A stretch of 35,349 nt of DNA, taken from Amphimedon queenslandica. Its lineage: Eukaryota; Porifera; Demospongiae; Haplosclerida; Niphatidae. Where the stretch lies: contig NW_003546573.1 of the NCBI RefSeq assembly GCF_000090795.2, positions 75,279-110,627 of the forward strand. The letters are read 5' to 3'. Within the stretch, counting starts at the first letter, position 1; every line of letters begins with the position of its first letter. Below the pieces are notes generated by a model. It saw only the letters and a list, made by a program, of their open reading frames with translations, had not been told where the DNA came from and did no database searches. Position numbers and translations under genes: made by a program. Positions 1-12,894 of the stretch are shown here, piece after piece.

Positions 1-702
1 ATAGTGTAGTATTAATCCTTCCTATGGTGTCCTTTCTATGTTAATTCATTGACAAAGTAAACTATGACTAGCTCCCTGTTAAAGAATGTACCTTATAAAA
101 AGAATAGATTCCACTGTATATAATAAAGGATACTAGTAAGTAAGTAATGTGTCCATCAAACCTTAAAAACCTTATCAGGGGCTCAAGTACATGAGCATGT
201 GAAACTGTACAACAATTGATCAACATTCATAGATAATAGTATGCAGGCCTAGTTTACATTCCATGTGTCCCAGTTTAGATTGAGTATTGGGAAATGTTTA
301 GAGTTTATTTTTAAAATTATTCCTTAGCTATATCAAGTATATCAAGGACATAACATGTATCACAGAGTATAAATTGGCCGATTGAACTCAAAACAAAACC
401 TTCACAAAACTATGGGATACCATATCAGTACAACTGCTTTAAATTAAGCGTATTATAGTGTATGTGATGAGGATAGTGTAGATTCACACATGTACATGTA
501 CATCGAAATATTCCATATACTGTACATGTACATGTACACATGTAACTGTATAAGGAATCGCGCTTTAGAATCATTACTGTGACATACATGTACATGTACA
601 TGTAGCAATATGCATTCACAATAGATTACTAGAATATACAAGTACTAATACAGAAATTACTAGAATATACGTACTGTACATGTACTAGAATTCTTAACAG
701 AC
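1..702. other. DYNC2LI1 intron 12 (partial), no exon found
   Basis: No sequence resembling the remaining C-terminal part of DYNC2LI1 could be found on the minus strand here. The terminal exon or exons should therefore lie left of the window. The stretch contains A/T-rich unique sequence plus TACATG tracts at 485-605. Confidence 0.6.
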
Positions 703-1174
703 CTGAGGGAAAAAGCCACAGTAAGCTTGCTTCCAGACATCAAAGGGGCTCCTTAAAGAGAAGAGAGGTGATCAATAATGCAATAACACACTGTAAATAA
801 TAACACTTAATATATTACATCAGTATAATTTGACTTGGTGGCTGTGGCTTCATCCATAGCAACCACATACCACCAGTCGAAGCATCCTTGAAATACTTTG
901 ATAATTATACACGTAGATACATTGGAACTTTATTTAAATGTAAATATTTTGTGAAGGAATGGCAACTGAACGGCTGGAAGGATATGGAGAGTGCCAATAA
1001 AAAGTTATTACGCATTGATACATCTCTCCTGATCATTAATTATATCACACCTCAAATCTTTTTAAAGTTCTCTCTCTCTCTCTTTATTTCACTCACTTTG
1101 ATTCAGCTCCAATCTTTGCAAGATCATCACCACTTGAAAGAGATGGAATACCTGACAATATGAAGAAAGAGAGA

Positions 1175-1213
<39 letters not shown>

Positions 1214-4200
1214 AGAGGGAGAGAGAGAGAGGGGGAGAAAGGAGAGACAGACATGGTGAGAAAGAGAGTAATACATGTACATGTACATTATACATTGTAT
1301 GTGTGTGTATTAAAGAGTGAGGGTGGGATCAAGATAAGAAGGGGAACACACATTAAGTTGTAAATTCTCATGGGGCAATGATATCGGGTCACGGTTGGCA
1401 AATTGACCACAGACGTACAAGAGACAAGAGAGAATGAGGAGTCTTTGATAAAAGCATTACAAACTACACACTAATATAATGATAGGAGATGATAGGTCAA
1501 CAGTGTACTATAATGTGGTCAACTGTAATAAGGTTAGGTTACTAGCATGATACAAGTACACACACACACACATACACATACACACACACACACAGAATTA
1601 CTGTACATGTAGCATATGATATATATCACACATAAAATATTATAGTAAATGCATACTTATAAAAGCCTAGCAATGCATACATGTACATGTATATGTACAT
1701 GTACATGTATGTACATACGCACACCACATGCCCACACATACACAATCAGAGAATACTGAATATACATTGTAATAATATCAGTACCCAAAATACATGTACA
1801 TGTAAATTGTACATGTACATGTATGTAGTGTAGATACATGTACATGTGTACAGGTAGATTGTGCTCAGGGTTTCCCACAAAGCATGCTAAGTGAGCTAAA
1901 CAAGCACTACTATAGAGTACATGTAGATATACATTGTACATGTACATGGCTTTTGGAGAAACTTTAAAAATTCATAAAAAATGTATATTCGATTGGAACC
2001 AGCTCATAGCTGATACACAACATAAGGACACATGCATCAGACAAAATATAAAAATGGAGAATTTTTACTAGGCATTTTTGAAAAAAAAATTGGCCAAAAT
2101 CCCTGTACCACAGTACAGGGTCCTTGGCCCAATTTTTGAGCAACCAGACTATCCACGAACAACTGCATGAGGACTATGCCAAAATCTAGTGGGAAATCTG
2201 ATGGATTCTGTACTGCATCCATAGTGTACCAAAATAATTAATCGCATACAACATGTACATGTACATGTACATATACTGACCTATCTGTCCAATGGAATCA
2301 GAGCCAACCGGAACTATTAATGGTTTATTGTAATCCATTGATACTGCCTGACTGGATTGAGAGAGAGAAATATTAAAAACAGGAGGAGAAAGAGAAAGAG
2401 GGAGGAGAGAAACAGAAAGTCAGTGGTAAGGAAAAGAATCAAACATCTACAGTAATGTACACTGTAGAGTCTATACAGTACAATAAAATGAAAAGGAGAG
2501 GTAGGTATTAGGTAACACAGACACTCAATAAAATAAATGAGTGACTAAATAAGGAAATAAGAGCACCATGTGACTCACACTGAAAACCACAAGACTGCAC
2601 ATGATGTACACGTACCACAAGGAAAAACAACCACAATTGAATTCAAAACAAATATCAATGTACATGAACAGGCAGATACACATACTGTACATGCATTCAC
2701 ATGGAAAAGCCTCTAGCTCAATTACAAACAATGCTTTCAATAAGGATGCAATAGTACTAGTACATGTAAATTTTATTTCACTGTTACAAACTAAACTATT
2801 AATAAAAATGCATATATACAGTATACATATACATGTTACATGTATGTGTGTCTGAGATGATGTGTGATGTGATGATGTGTGTCATGTACATGCATGTACA
2901 CGTACATGTATTGGAATGTACGAAGCTCACGTGTACATGTATATAGGCTCATACATGTACATGCAAGCAGATCGAAGCATGTTTATACTGTGCATTAAAT
3001 TTACAAAAATGTATGTACATGTACATGTACAAGGTACATGTATGGCTCGTAAGTGAGATACTGTACATGTACAGTATATGCATATTGTCATTATATTGTG
3101 TATATGAATCATGCAATAGTGACTGTGTGTGTGCTGCCAAGGGTCTGTAACCTCATCAGTAATGATATACCTCTTATCTACTAACCACTAACAAGAATAC
3201 ATAGAGTACCAGTAATAATAATAATAGGATTATGCTACATGAACATATACTAGAAATGTACATAATATGCATGCATTCATGATACTAATAATATGCATGC
3301 ATGTGATTATATAATCTTCACAAACATGTACATGTACTGCACATGCAAACAGTGAATACATGTACATGTATAATGAGAACCCATAAATCATGCATACACA
3401 ATTAATGTACATGTACATGCATATTATACATGTACATGTATACCTAATGTGTGTATGTACATGTACAAGTTTCGCTGTGTGCAAAAGCCTCACAGTAATT
3501 AACTCAATATTATAAAATATTACACGTACAATAGCTGAATGTGTATGTACATGCACGTACATGTACATGTACATGTAGTATTGGTTACTTTAATGGTCCA
3601 TTAAATGCAAAGTGTGTTATGACCTGTCTGCACCTTGTCACCAGAGTCTCAGATTTATTACTGAAATACTACAAGAGGAAATACACATTATGATATAAAC
3701 AGGTAAATTTAATACATGTACATTGTGGATATACATGTACATTTACATGTAAAAATATTAATATTGAATATTGAAATAATAATTTATAGTTTGTGATTAC
3801 ATGTACATTATGTATACATTTGTGATTTCAAAAGAGGATGATGTGGTTATATTAATGAGTATATAGCTTCTGTATACATCCTGTCCTATCACTCTATCTT
3901 AATTGATATTTAAAACTACACACATACAATTGTACATGGACTGTAGTACAATTATTCTGACCACACAATTAATGTAGATGTACACAATGAATGTGCTGTA
4001 TCACTATACATTCAGGCTGAAATGACATTCGGAAATACATGTACATGTATCAGGACATTTTCCGACCATTATTGCTCAATTGTCTGAACTTTTTTGGTTC
4101 TATGTGTACCATTTTGTCTAAACAACATGTAATTTTGAAATAAATTTATTAAAAGCAATTTTTAAAAGTGCTGTCACACTAGGAGTGCTTAGCCTTAGCC

Positions 4201-6620
4201 TGCTTGGTGGCTCACTGGCTTAGCTGAAGGTGGTAACATTAGGCTGGTACTAACTCCTAACCTCTCAAGGAAAATCATTATATACAATACCAGGCAGCTT
4301 AATGAGTAAGTACATGTACATGTATGTTCACTGCTTATCTTTTGTAGAGTCTAAAGGCAGATTTACAATATGACACTAAGCCAGCGTATCGTCAATTTTT
4401 AATCAAAAGTGTGGACAATTTGACCTTTTGACACATGCTTTCCACTAGAATAGAACCAAATCCTATTCCAGCTTCAACATAGCATCAAGCCTATCGTAAT
4501 ATTGTAAATCCGCCTTAACACATATATCTCTTCCTATGGTATAATAAAAATAACTAAGGAGAACAATAGTGTTGTTTGGACAAAAGGAGATGTACCTTTC
4601 ATCATTACTTGGGCCCTCCATAAGCATGGCTTACTGTTTGGCATACATGTACATGTACATGTATGCATGTACATGTACATGTACGTAATGTCATTCTTAT
4701 TTTTTAAATGAATATCTGAAACATGCATTTTGGGCTAAAGAGGATGAAACATATGAAAGATACATGTACCACAAATCATGAAACATACCATAAAACATGA
4801 AACATACATGAAACATGAATTAGAGACATATGTAAAATGAATCCCGTTTCTTGAATCAAGACATATATGTAACATGACATATTGCATGAAACAGTAGTCC
4901 TAATGGTCATAATATTACATGAAACATACATGTACATGTACCATGTATTAATTATTGTGAAGCAAATTCATGTAAATTTTATGAAATTTACAAGACAAGT
5001 ATGTTTTGTACTATTTCTTTTCAACAGGTAATCCACTGACAAGAAGTTGCACTAGGACTATGCCAAAAATCCTGTGAAAAACCCTGTCCAACCATTTCAT
5101 AATGGTAGATCAAATTAAACAATGTTCAGATTTTGTCTGAACATGATTTGAATGTACATGTACGCATGTTTATTATTACTTTACGAATAATTGACTATTT
5201 TTATATTTATGATTTTTCTAAATTATGACACAATGGCTATACATTGTATATTAATGACAATTTCTGCACATACATGTACATGTATGCACAAAGTTATTTT
5301 AATTTGTCAATGGTACGTTACATAAGTAGTTACAGTGACAAACTGACACTGGAATTGAGTGTACATATACAGTATCAATGTGACTCCAGTTCAAGTGTAA
5401 TAAGTATCATTAAAGCATTGACCATAAATGGATCACGTATCATCAAGAAATGTACATTCCTATCAGCATGACTTAGTCATTCAATCATTAGACGTACATG
5501 TACATGTACATGTATATAAGGCAATAAAATGAAGATTGATTGACTGATGCCCAAATATATGTACATACATGTACATGTACATGTATCATTTTCAGCAGAC
5601 CTGTAAAACCAACTAAACATTCATGTATGGAGTTGCATTGGAGTATAGTGATGAGAATAAAAATCCACAAAAAAACAATGTACATGTATAAATAAAAATC
5701 CACATATACATGTAACATGTGCCACAAACATGAAATATTGCAAGATGACTTCAACTTAATGTACATGTACATGTACATTAACTAGCGTACATGTACAGTA
5801 CATGTAAGTTTACTGTAAATACATGTACATGTACATCACCCAGTCACTATCACACATTAATAAATACACCTGTACCAACATGTACTGTACATGTACATGT
5901 ACTCTTCAATCAATCAGAGGCTCATTCATTCACTTACATAAAGAGAGGCCCCATACTTGTGTGCAACAAATCTTAGTGTCCTACTGATTATTTTCTTCTT
6001 CTCCGGATCAAAATCCTGAAACACGTCATACTTGGTCCCGATGAAAGCCACTGGAATAGGCAGTGGAGTTAGAACCGGCTCATCCTATAATAAAAATCCA
6101 AACCACACCCATTAATTATCGAGCCACACCCCTAAATGACTCACGGGATGTCCTGCTCCGTGTTTTTCCTTTGCCTTTCGTCTGAGGTCAGTAACAATAG
6201 CAGGGTTAGTTGATCTAAGGTCCGAGACTATAGATTTGATCCTTGACCTCAACTAATGAATGAGAGAAAAACAAACAAAATACATGTACATGTACATGCA
6301 TGTATGTGGCAAGTCAAAAAAAAAGCAATACATACATGTATGTGCATGTACAAAAATTGAGTACACATTTTCATTACATATGTACACACATGTACATGTA
6401 CAAATCCAATTACATACTGTATTGTACATTAGAGGGCATTATACACACACACACAATGTACCCACAAACTGAGAAGTGTAATATGATTAAAGTAAATGAC
6501 ATTATCAATCACCTACACATTAGTGCAGCCTATCTTTATCATGTGTTCCGTACGTACTACAAATTAAGAACTGGACCATACTACATGTACATGTGTAATG
6601 AATTAAATTGATGCACAACT

Positions 6621-6704
<84 letters not shown>

Positions 6705-9700
6705 GGAATTCAGATAGTACATGTACATGCATGTACATGTACAGTGTGTGTGTCTTACATCAATGAACCTACAAATGTAGCAGTCCATTCCTTAAAGCTG
6801 ATGTAATGAATCAAGACAATAATGATGGGATTACCATGAATGACAAAAATGTATCCCTGCCTCCCAGCCCTCATATAACTGTATATTTATTATAACTTCA
6901 TACATGCATGTACATGTAGTTCATGCAGCTATTAGACAAGCACTAAATTGCCTTCAAACTCTCCTCTGCTCCTCATTATGATTAATAATAATCACATGTA
7001 CATGTATACATGTATGTACATGTATACCGTACGTACTACACTACGCAGTCATAGTATAGCATACCTCATTAATAAGAGACTCCATTACATCCCATAACTC
7101 ATCAGGCTTCGATAGATCAAGGATAATTAATACCGAAGAATTACTATAAGTACAAATTAAGAGAAGAAAATACATTATAAAGGAATTGTACAAATATAAA
7201 AAGGAGGAAGGATTAATTTTATATAAAATTACTACATTTACTGTACATGTACATTGTAGTGATTGTACTATAATAAAAGGAGGAAAGGGTTAATAGAGAA
7301 ATACAAGACCAAACATAATTAGGATGATGATACAATGTGGTGTGTAGGAGAGAGAAAGAGAGAGACTCATGTCTTACTACACAGTAACCACCACCAGGAC
7401 CAACAAATATAATAATAATTATAATAATAATATACATGCACACATGTACATGTACTATGGGTACACTAGATAGTACCCACAAACTTTTAATAGTGAAAGG
7501 AAGGGGAGAAGAAGCAGTATGAAAAAAGGAAGAGAAAAGATATAGATGGGAAGTGGGGAGAGGAAGTACACGAGTATTATTAAGGAAATATATAGAGAGA
7601 GAATGAATTAAAAAGAGAAAAGTAAGTCCTACATGTATCAGGCATATGCATGTGTGAAATTGTACATGTACACGCATGTACATGTACATTATCAAGGATT
7701 ATATATACAGCAATGTACATGTACATGTAGCTGGCAGAGATTTTAAAGAGATCTAAAATAGAGAAATACATGTACACATGTACATGTACTAAGAGATAGA
7801 AACAATGTATAGTAATTAAAGCATGCATATGAGTACAACTCTAATAATGATGACTGGTACAATTGAATGAGACCTACAGAAGCACGCAAACACACAAATC
7901 CACTCAATTAGAAGTAATAGCTAGGCCACTACAAAGGGAGACACCAACAGATGCAATAAGCATATCAGTTACCTAATAAACAGCGACAGACACAAACGAT
8001 ATAGTGACAGTTAGCTCTGCCCTACACTACTAAACACACACACGTAGTAAGAGTATCCTAACACAGGCAGTAACAGCTAGCATAAGAAGGAGAGGGAGGA
8101 CAGTAAAGGACAAGCTGTACATTGCTGTGGTTAGAATGCATATGTACACTCTAAGCTTTGGGATATGCTCAAATACACACAATCTAAATTGTATATAATA
8201 TGCACTGAAAGAAATACCAGCATCTACAATGGAATGTACACATACATGTACATACTATAAGTATAAATAAAAGTAGTGATAATGATAATAATACATGTAC
8301 ATTGTATTTATACAGTATAGTACATGTATACAATAATTTCATTAGTTTACAATACTACAACATTAATTAATACAAGTATAAAGTAGACCAGCTCATGAAA
8401 TGTGTAATCATTATAGATGCATGTTCAAGTACATCCATCGGATTGAGTAAATTCAGGATATGCATGTACGTGTACATGACATGTCAAATAATGATTGATA
8501 TGTGCATGAATGAATTCCAAGAACGGGTAAAAAATTGGCAGGAGATGTATATGAAGGAAGAGACAGGAGTGAAGATACAAGTGAAGTCACTGTACAGTGT
8601 ACATATCTCTCATCAATGTATATCATCAGTGCAACAAAAGAGGGAAATTTTTGGCGACAAGAAGTTTTGGCGAAAATGGTTACATACTGCATGTACACAT
8701 ACATGTACACTAGGTTGGCAGACAATTTCATCTCTTTCCATGTGACAACTAATATTGGCAGCAATTTTGGTGAGGTTTAACTTTGAAAATTGCCAAATCG
8801 TAGCTTACATGTATATACATGTTTCGCCAAAATTTCCTTTTACATGTACATGTACATGTAGTACAACAACAAAAACAACAACACAGCAATATAAACGATC
8901 GATGATGAAATTAAGTAATGTAGGATGTACATTGTAGATGTACATATTGAATTTAATCATGATTCGGAACCTAATGTAAACTAAGCTATATACTGATGAC
9001 AAACTGTATACAGTATAGGAGTGGATTGTAATACAAACTGGTTAGGTAATACAAGCTAGCAGGAAACAGCCAAGAGACAGTAATTAGTCATGCATTCACA
9101 ATATAATCCATGGAGGAATCCACTGTACATACACTGTGTAGTGTATTATTTGCTACTGTACTGTGCAAATTTTTATCAGTACAATGTTTATACATTAATT
9201 TACTTTACTAATAAAATTATAGTTAATTTTACTATCAACTTGCACCTGCACACACTCATGGACATACATGTACAAGTAAATGTACAGTACAGTCAAGCAT
9301 ATACGCCAGTACATGTATATACATGTATGTACATGTAACAAAATATAAGAGCCTCATGATATGTATGTCATGTCATACGTATGTACATGTACATGTGTTT
9401 TATTAGGCAAAGGTGATTGTATATGAGCTACAGCTACAGTATTTAATATATTATAGTGTGGGAGAGAGCTACGTGTAGCAAAGGTCATAGTGGAGCTACT
9501 GTATATAGTACATGCACATACTGCAGTATTATTATAATTTATTAACCATTAGGTAAGAGCTAGGGTTCAACTGATTGAACTCTTAGATATGTACTACATG
9601 CATGTACATATACATGTATACAAACACACACACACACACACACGTGTGCATGCATTATTTAGTGGGACACCTGGGGAATTCATCCCAAGATTATGCTCCT

Positions 9701-12700
9701 CCCCGCCTCCTCCTCCAGCCTATAGTGTACAACTGATTGATGATGTATACCAGACGCATTCCTCGGAACACAAAAGGTATAACTGTTGCATTCTCAAGTT
9801 CAAAAGTAATTAAAGTATAAGGTTTAGCTCCTTTGATCATCAGTACACCACAGCCCTATAATGTAACTATAGACTCACTCACATGATACTGCATGACGTG
9901 TTATTACTAAAGTGGATTTGGTTGAAAAAGGACATGCCATGAATTCTCTTGATTTCAAAAGGTGTCCTGTGGGTAGTACTATTACACTAGCAATCATAAC
10001 AAATAGCATCATTGCATTGGATTACACAAACTGACAATCCCCTATAGCTGTGACACTCAATGCCATGAATGACTACTACAAGGCATTAAGACATATTGTA
10101 TAATTCAAACAATAAGGTCACCTCTTTATAAAGCCTGACATAATAACAGCAACCACATTACACATGTAAGTATTAAGTACTCGGCCCCTTATGGAGTAAT
10201 ATAAGAATACCTTTCATTGGGTGATACTTTATAAGGAGGAGTACCAGATTGTATTTTATTCTTAATTGAATATGCATGCATGTATGTGTGTATAGTGGAC
10301 ACACACAACAAAACCTCAACCTTGCTCTAGTGCATCACCGCACACACAGCATCTGCACATACAAAAGCATCTGTATATAACATCTGGGAACACAATGAAG
10401 CCTCTATACAAGCTATTATATGTTAAATATACTAATACTGGGCTCATGCATAAATTGTATGTACACTGTATTACAAAATGATAATATAAGTGGATTATGA
10501 TCTAAGTTATTTGACCAATATGGTAATTAGGGGCATCTGTACAAGTATGTACTGCAATGTACATGTACATGACTTGTGATGTTATTATGTTGCTTAGTTG
10601 CAGTTTATAGATCGGTCAGGATTTAGAGAAAACATTATGAGGGATTATATAATCATGGCCTTTAAGCTATCCATACTATAATAAAGGTTTCACTATAAGA
10701 TATACTACAGTTTAAGATAAAAATGGATTTTAATATAATAATATTGAATATTCATACTTGGGTAATTCACAGTCTGTATCATTATCATAATATCAATGCT
10801 CATCAATGTGTATCTGGCATGACATAATGGTCCTACACAAACCAACCCATTAGTGTTGGTCAGCTAACAATAACTGGCAAGCAAGGGCAAGATAAGAAGA
10901 AGCTGTCCTCAGCAATGAGATAGGCTAAGAGAGAGAGATAGGGAGAGAGGGGATAGACAGAGAGGCACTGACTATAATCACTCTGTACTATGGTCACTTG
11001 ATAACAGTACTTGTCACTGTTGATAACGCATGCATTAGACCTTAATAAAAGTAACACTGCTCAAAAGGACACACAAAATAGATACACTAGCTGACATATG
11101 CTCTCTAGAGATAATCATGTAATCTAGAATCTGTCAACACCTTATTGTATGAGAGAATAGATCTACTATACACGGGCATATATATGCATTGAAATATCTA
11201 ATTTAGTTCACATATTATACATGTACATTTCACATGACTGGATTTTAATTTAAAATATATGTACATACATGTACATGTACATTAATACATACATAAATCA
11301 GCTCCAGTATTATTCTGTATAATAGTGCATATACAGGTAATATACAACAACTAGTATACATGTACATGTACATGTAGGTGTATCCATTAGGACTGGCGAG
11401 TAGGTATATAATAAAATATATAGGACAATCAAATTTCCAATCAAAATATTATGCCTAAATTGGTCAAGGATAGTAGATTGACTAGATTCAGTTAAATGTG
11501 TACTGTATACACATGTGCATATTTTCTCATTCATAACTAAACACTAAAACTACATCATGCCACGGTCTATTAAGCACGATGAATGTCATACTATACGAGT
11601 CCCTCCCTTCATTCTCTTCTCTCACTCGATCTCTCTTATCAAGAGAGTATATCCTTAGATTCGAGTATACTTGATACTGTGTAAATGTACTATTATACGC
11701 TAACCTGATAGTATCAGTTGTGAGTGGTATATTCAGTAATTGAGAGAGAAATGTTCCCCCACCTAACTCCCATAAGTGAGCCACGTCTTTAGCCTATACA
11801 TTTATACAATTCATCATTATTACTACGTGCTACAGTATTATATCATTCAGTTGTAGGACTTTCATATGTTATTGCTTGAAGCAATATATGCATGCAACCA
11901 TTTCAAATCTAATATGTATGTCAACATTAATTAGTAACCACAGACCTTTACAGAAAGTTGGAATTAGTGGGAAAATGTGTTGAAAGTTTAAATACATGTA
12001 TAATGTACATGTACATAAATTGAAGGCTTCTCTATGTATCAATTACATGCACAGACTATTATTAATCTTTGTGAATGATGTGTATATCCTACCAGATTCA
12101 TTCCTCTTGTTCTGCGTCCATATGTGTACTCCAATCCAGTGGTGGGCTTGGGGGTTTCCTCTCTCTCCAAGAATTTAAGAATAAGTGTCGTCTTTCCCTG
12201 ATATAGGAAGGAGTGGAGAAAGGTATTGACGGAATACACGTATAGGAATTAAGAAATAGAGAGAGGGAGAGGGTGGGATAGAAATCGTGAAAGAAAAATG
12301 AGAAGGAGAGAGAGGGAGGAAGCAAGATGGAGAAGAAAAAGTGAAAGAGAATAAATTAATATCAAACAAGTTTGTTTACATAGTACATTATGTCAAGTCT
12401 AGGATGGACTTACGGAATTTTTGCATCCGATAAAAAATACATTCGTTTCCTGACTTTTAGTTTCATCGCCTACATACATAATTACACCCACAATTCATAA
12501 TAATCACCATAATTATTATCAATTATCAATTATTATTATTATGCTTTGTTATCATCAAGTCACTGTATTTGCTTACTCTTGTCTTCGATAGCCTTCAATT
12601 TCTCTTCTTCTATGATTGACCATATGTCTTTAAAATCTTGCTCCCTGGGAAGATCAGGGGGACGAGTGGGGCGTTAAATAGAATATTAACTCCCCTCACC

Positions 12701-12710
12701 TGTTACTCAT
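1..12710 (-). CDS. DYNC2LI1: Cytoplasmic dynein 2 light intermediate chain 1 (DYNC2LI1/D2LIC), 12 exons, 3' end off window
   Basis: This is the light intermediate chain of the dynein-2 motor that drives retrograde intraflagellar transport in cilia. Exons, in transcription order: 12700-12710, 12577-12644, 12414-12469, 12093-12197, 11705-11793, 7065-7143, 6145-6252, 5938-6084, 3589-3668, 2281-2351, 1097-1151, 703-751. They total 918 nt, or 306 codons with no stop, and every junction is GT-AG with matching phase. Recognisable family blocks in order are the Walker A motif GCKNSGKT (residues 41-48), [66 protein letters not shown] and [10 protein letters not shown]. Spacing matches human DYNC2LI1 (about 351 residues), so about 45 C-terminal residues should lie left of position 1. 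The P-loop is intact, whereas dynein-1 LICs are longer proteins. The family assignment is very secure; the ortholog call rests on these blocks and the length. An X-box upstream suggests RFX control. Confidence 0.95.
703..751 (-). CDS. DYNC2LI1: DYNC2LI1 exon 12
   Basis: It encodes [17 protein letters not shown], matching human HSPMELWKKVYEKLFPP. The acceptor has a good pyrimidine tract and the donor is GTCTGT. It ends in phase 0. Confidence 0.9.
1097..1151 (-). CDS. DYNC2LI1: DYNC2LI1 exon 11
   Basis: It encodes [18 protein letters not shown], aligned with human GSPPVPENDIGKLHAHS. The donor is GTGAGT. The phase closes perfectly with exons 10 and 12. Confidence 0.9.
1152..2280 (-). other. DYNC2LI1 intron 10 (1.13 kb) with a dispersed repeat copy
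   Basis: The intron contains a purine-rich GA tract (about 1167-1240), an (AC)n tract near 1558-1593 and a copy of the dispersed repeat at about 1869-2215. No exon was seen. Confidence 0.7.
1869..2215. repeat. Dispersed repeat family, copy 1
   Basis: The start resembles 33327-33365 (shared CACAAAGCAT/CTACAAAGCAT then GCTAAGTGAG.TAAAC). Later text, such as AGCTCA with ACAACATAAG and GGACTATGCCAAAA, resembles 33420-34240 and 5047-5090. It is probably a non-autonomous transposon or satellite-derived family, of unknown class. Confidence 0.6.
2281..2351 (-). CDS. DYNC2LI1: DYNC2LI1 exon 10
   Basis: It encodes [20 protein letters not shown] and then GQI, equivalent to human [23 protein letters not shown]. 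The donor is GTCAGT. It ends in phase 1. Confidence 0.92.
2352..3588 (-). other. DYNC2LI1 intron 9 (1.24 kb)
   Basis: The intron is dominated by TACATG-type repeats and TG/TA-rich sequence. No exon was seen. Confidence 0.7.
3589..3668 (-). CDS. DYNC2LI1: DYNC2LI1 exon 9
   Basis: It encodes [20 protein letters not shown] and then AFNGPL, matching human [22 protein letters not shown]. The acceptor CTCTTGTAG before TAT was chosen because the nearer TTTCAG would start on a stop codon. It ends in phase 2. Confidence 0.92.
3669..5937 (-). other. DYNC2LI1 intron 8 (2.27 kb)
   Basis: The intron has many TACATG tracts (for example 4644-4684 and 5491-5515) and a fragment of the dispersed repeat around 5015-5130. 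No coding exon was recognised. Confidence 0.75.
5015..5130. repeat. Dispersed repeat family, short fragment
   Basis: It shares AGGACTATGCCAAAA and the following AATC...GAAA pattern with 2169-2200. It ends near a small palindrome, TGTTCAG-N7-CTGAACA. Confidence 0.45.
5938..6084 (-). CDS. DYNC2LI1: DYNC2LI1 exon 8 ([11 protein letters not shown] motif)
   Basis: It encodes 49 codons including [20 protein letters not shown] and [14 protein letters not shown], the best-conserved block of the family (G-box 4-like region). The donor is GTAAGT. Confidence 0.97.
6145..6252 (-). CDS. DYNC2LI1: DYNC2LI1 exon 7
   Basis: It encodes [20 protein letters not shown] and continues to HGAGHP, equivalent to the variable helix before the human DPFPVPLVIIG strand. 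It is phase 0 at both ends and 36 codons long. It is separated from exon 8 by a 60-bp intron. Confidence 0.9.
6253..7064 (-). other. DYNC2LI1 intron 6
   Basis: The intron contains a long (AC)n microsatellite at 6622-6702 and several TACATG tracts. No gene was seen. Confidence 0.8.
6622..6702. repeat. (AC)n microsatellite, about 40 units
   Basis: It is an uninterrupted AC dinucleotide run of about 81 bp inside DYNC2LI1 intron 6. It is likely length-polymorphic. Confidence 0.98.
7065..7143 (-). CDS. DYNC2LI1: DYNC2LI1 exon 6 (LDLSKP motif)
   Basis: It encodes [20 protein letters not shown] and then ESLINE, matching human [21 protein letters not shown]. The acceptor is TTATAG and the donor is GTATGC. 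Confidence 0.95.
7144..11704 (-). other. DYNC2LI1 intron 5 (4.56 kb)
   Basis: This is the longest intron of the gene. It contains (TACATG)n tracts, short (AC)n runs near 9625-9645, a purine-rich stretch at 7270-7620 and A/T-rich unique sequence. No conserved exon or RNA gene was recognised on either strand. Confidence 0.8.
11705..11793 (-). CDS. DYNC2LI1: DYNC2LI1 exon 5 (WELGGG motif)
   Basis: It encodes [18 protein letters not shown] and then [11 protein letters not shown], equivalent to human AHFWELGGGT...IPITGDTLR. It ends in phase 2 (AG|), and exon 6 supplies T to give Ser. Confidence 0.94.
12093..12197 (-). CDS. DYNC2LI1: DYNC2LI1 exon 4 (Walker A second half, EYTYGRR)
   Basis: It encodes [18 protein letters not shown] and then [14 protein letters not shown], near-identical to the conserved block of the animal family. 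The donor GTAGGA is weaker than the others. Confidence 0.95.
12414..12469 (-). CDS. DYNC2LI1: DYNC2LI1 exon 3 (first half of P-loop)
   Basis: It encodes [19 protein letters not shown], the beta strand and first half of Walker A. The GK of the P-loop lies across the next intron. The donor is GTAAGT. Confidence 0.93.
12577..12644 (-). CDS. DYNC2LI1: DYNC2LI1 exon 2
   Basis: It encodes the N-terminal helix [19 protein letters not shown] and following residues. The acceptor is TTCCCAG and the donor is GTAAGC. It ends in phase 1. Confidence 0.88.
12700..12710 (-). CDS. DYNC2LI1: DYNC2LI1 exon 1 (start codon exon, 11 nt coding)
   Basis: It encodes MSN plus two bases of an Arg codon, then a strong donor GTGAGG. 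The start was chosen because exon 2 continues as REQDFKDIW, aligned with the short N-terminus of the human protein. The following intron is only 55 bp (12645-12699). Confidence 0.8.
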
Positions 12711-12894
12711 AATTGGAGAGTGTGGACGTGGGAGGGTCGCACAGTCGTCCGTTCTGTAGCGAACTCTTCTCTTGTTATCTCTTTAGAAAAACAGCACCCA
12801 TAACAATGATGCCACTTAGGCAACTTTTGAACTCACCACCACTACAGCTTACACAGCAGCCAAAAGCAACACACAAGGTCCGCCTAAATAGGGT

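Larger units (their letters stand above)
425..12015. repeat. Dispersed self-complementary (TACATG)n short repeats
   Basis: Dozens of tracts of the hexamer TACATG, which equals its own reverse complement after a shift, are scattered through all larger DYNC2LI1 introns. Longer examples are at 485-605, 1680-1708, 2251-2273, 3554-3577, 4644-4684, 5491-5515, 5567-5584 and 11356-11376. They sit in introns, not in exons. They generate many spurious Met-Tyr and Val-His reading frames on both strands. Confidence 0.95.

Noticed and set aside
1..702. Terminal DYNC2LI1 exon
   Set aside because: No stretch translates to anything like the expected acidic/basic C-terminal tail with proper splice sites; it is assumed to lie outside the window.
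3230..3574. Open frames rich in MYMYVHVH on the minus strand, and many like them
   Set aside because: They are translations of TACATG repeats. They have no domain content and lie inside DYNC2LI1 introns.
9655..9830. Less A/T-rich patch with a 74-codon plus-strand frame in DYNC2LI1 intron 5
   Set aside because: It has no recognisable domain, and the frame begins in TACATG and AC repeats. It may be a transposon scrap.
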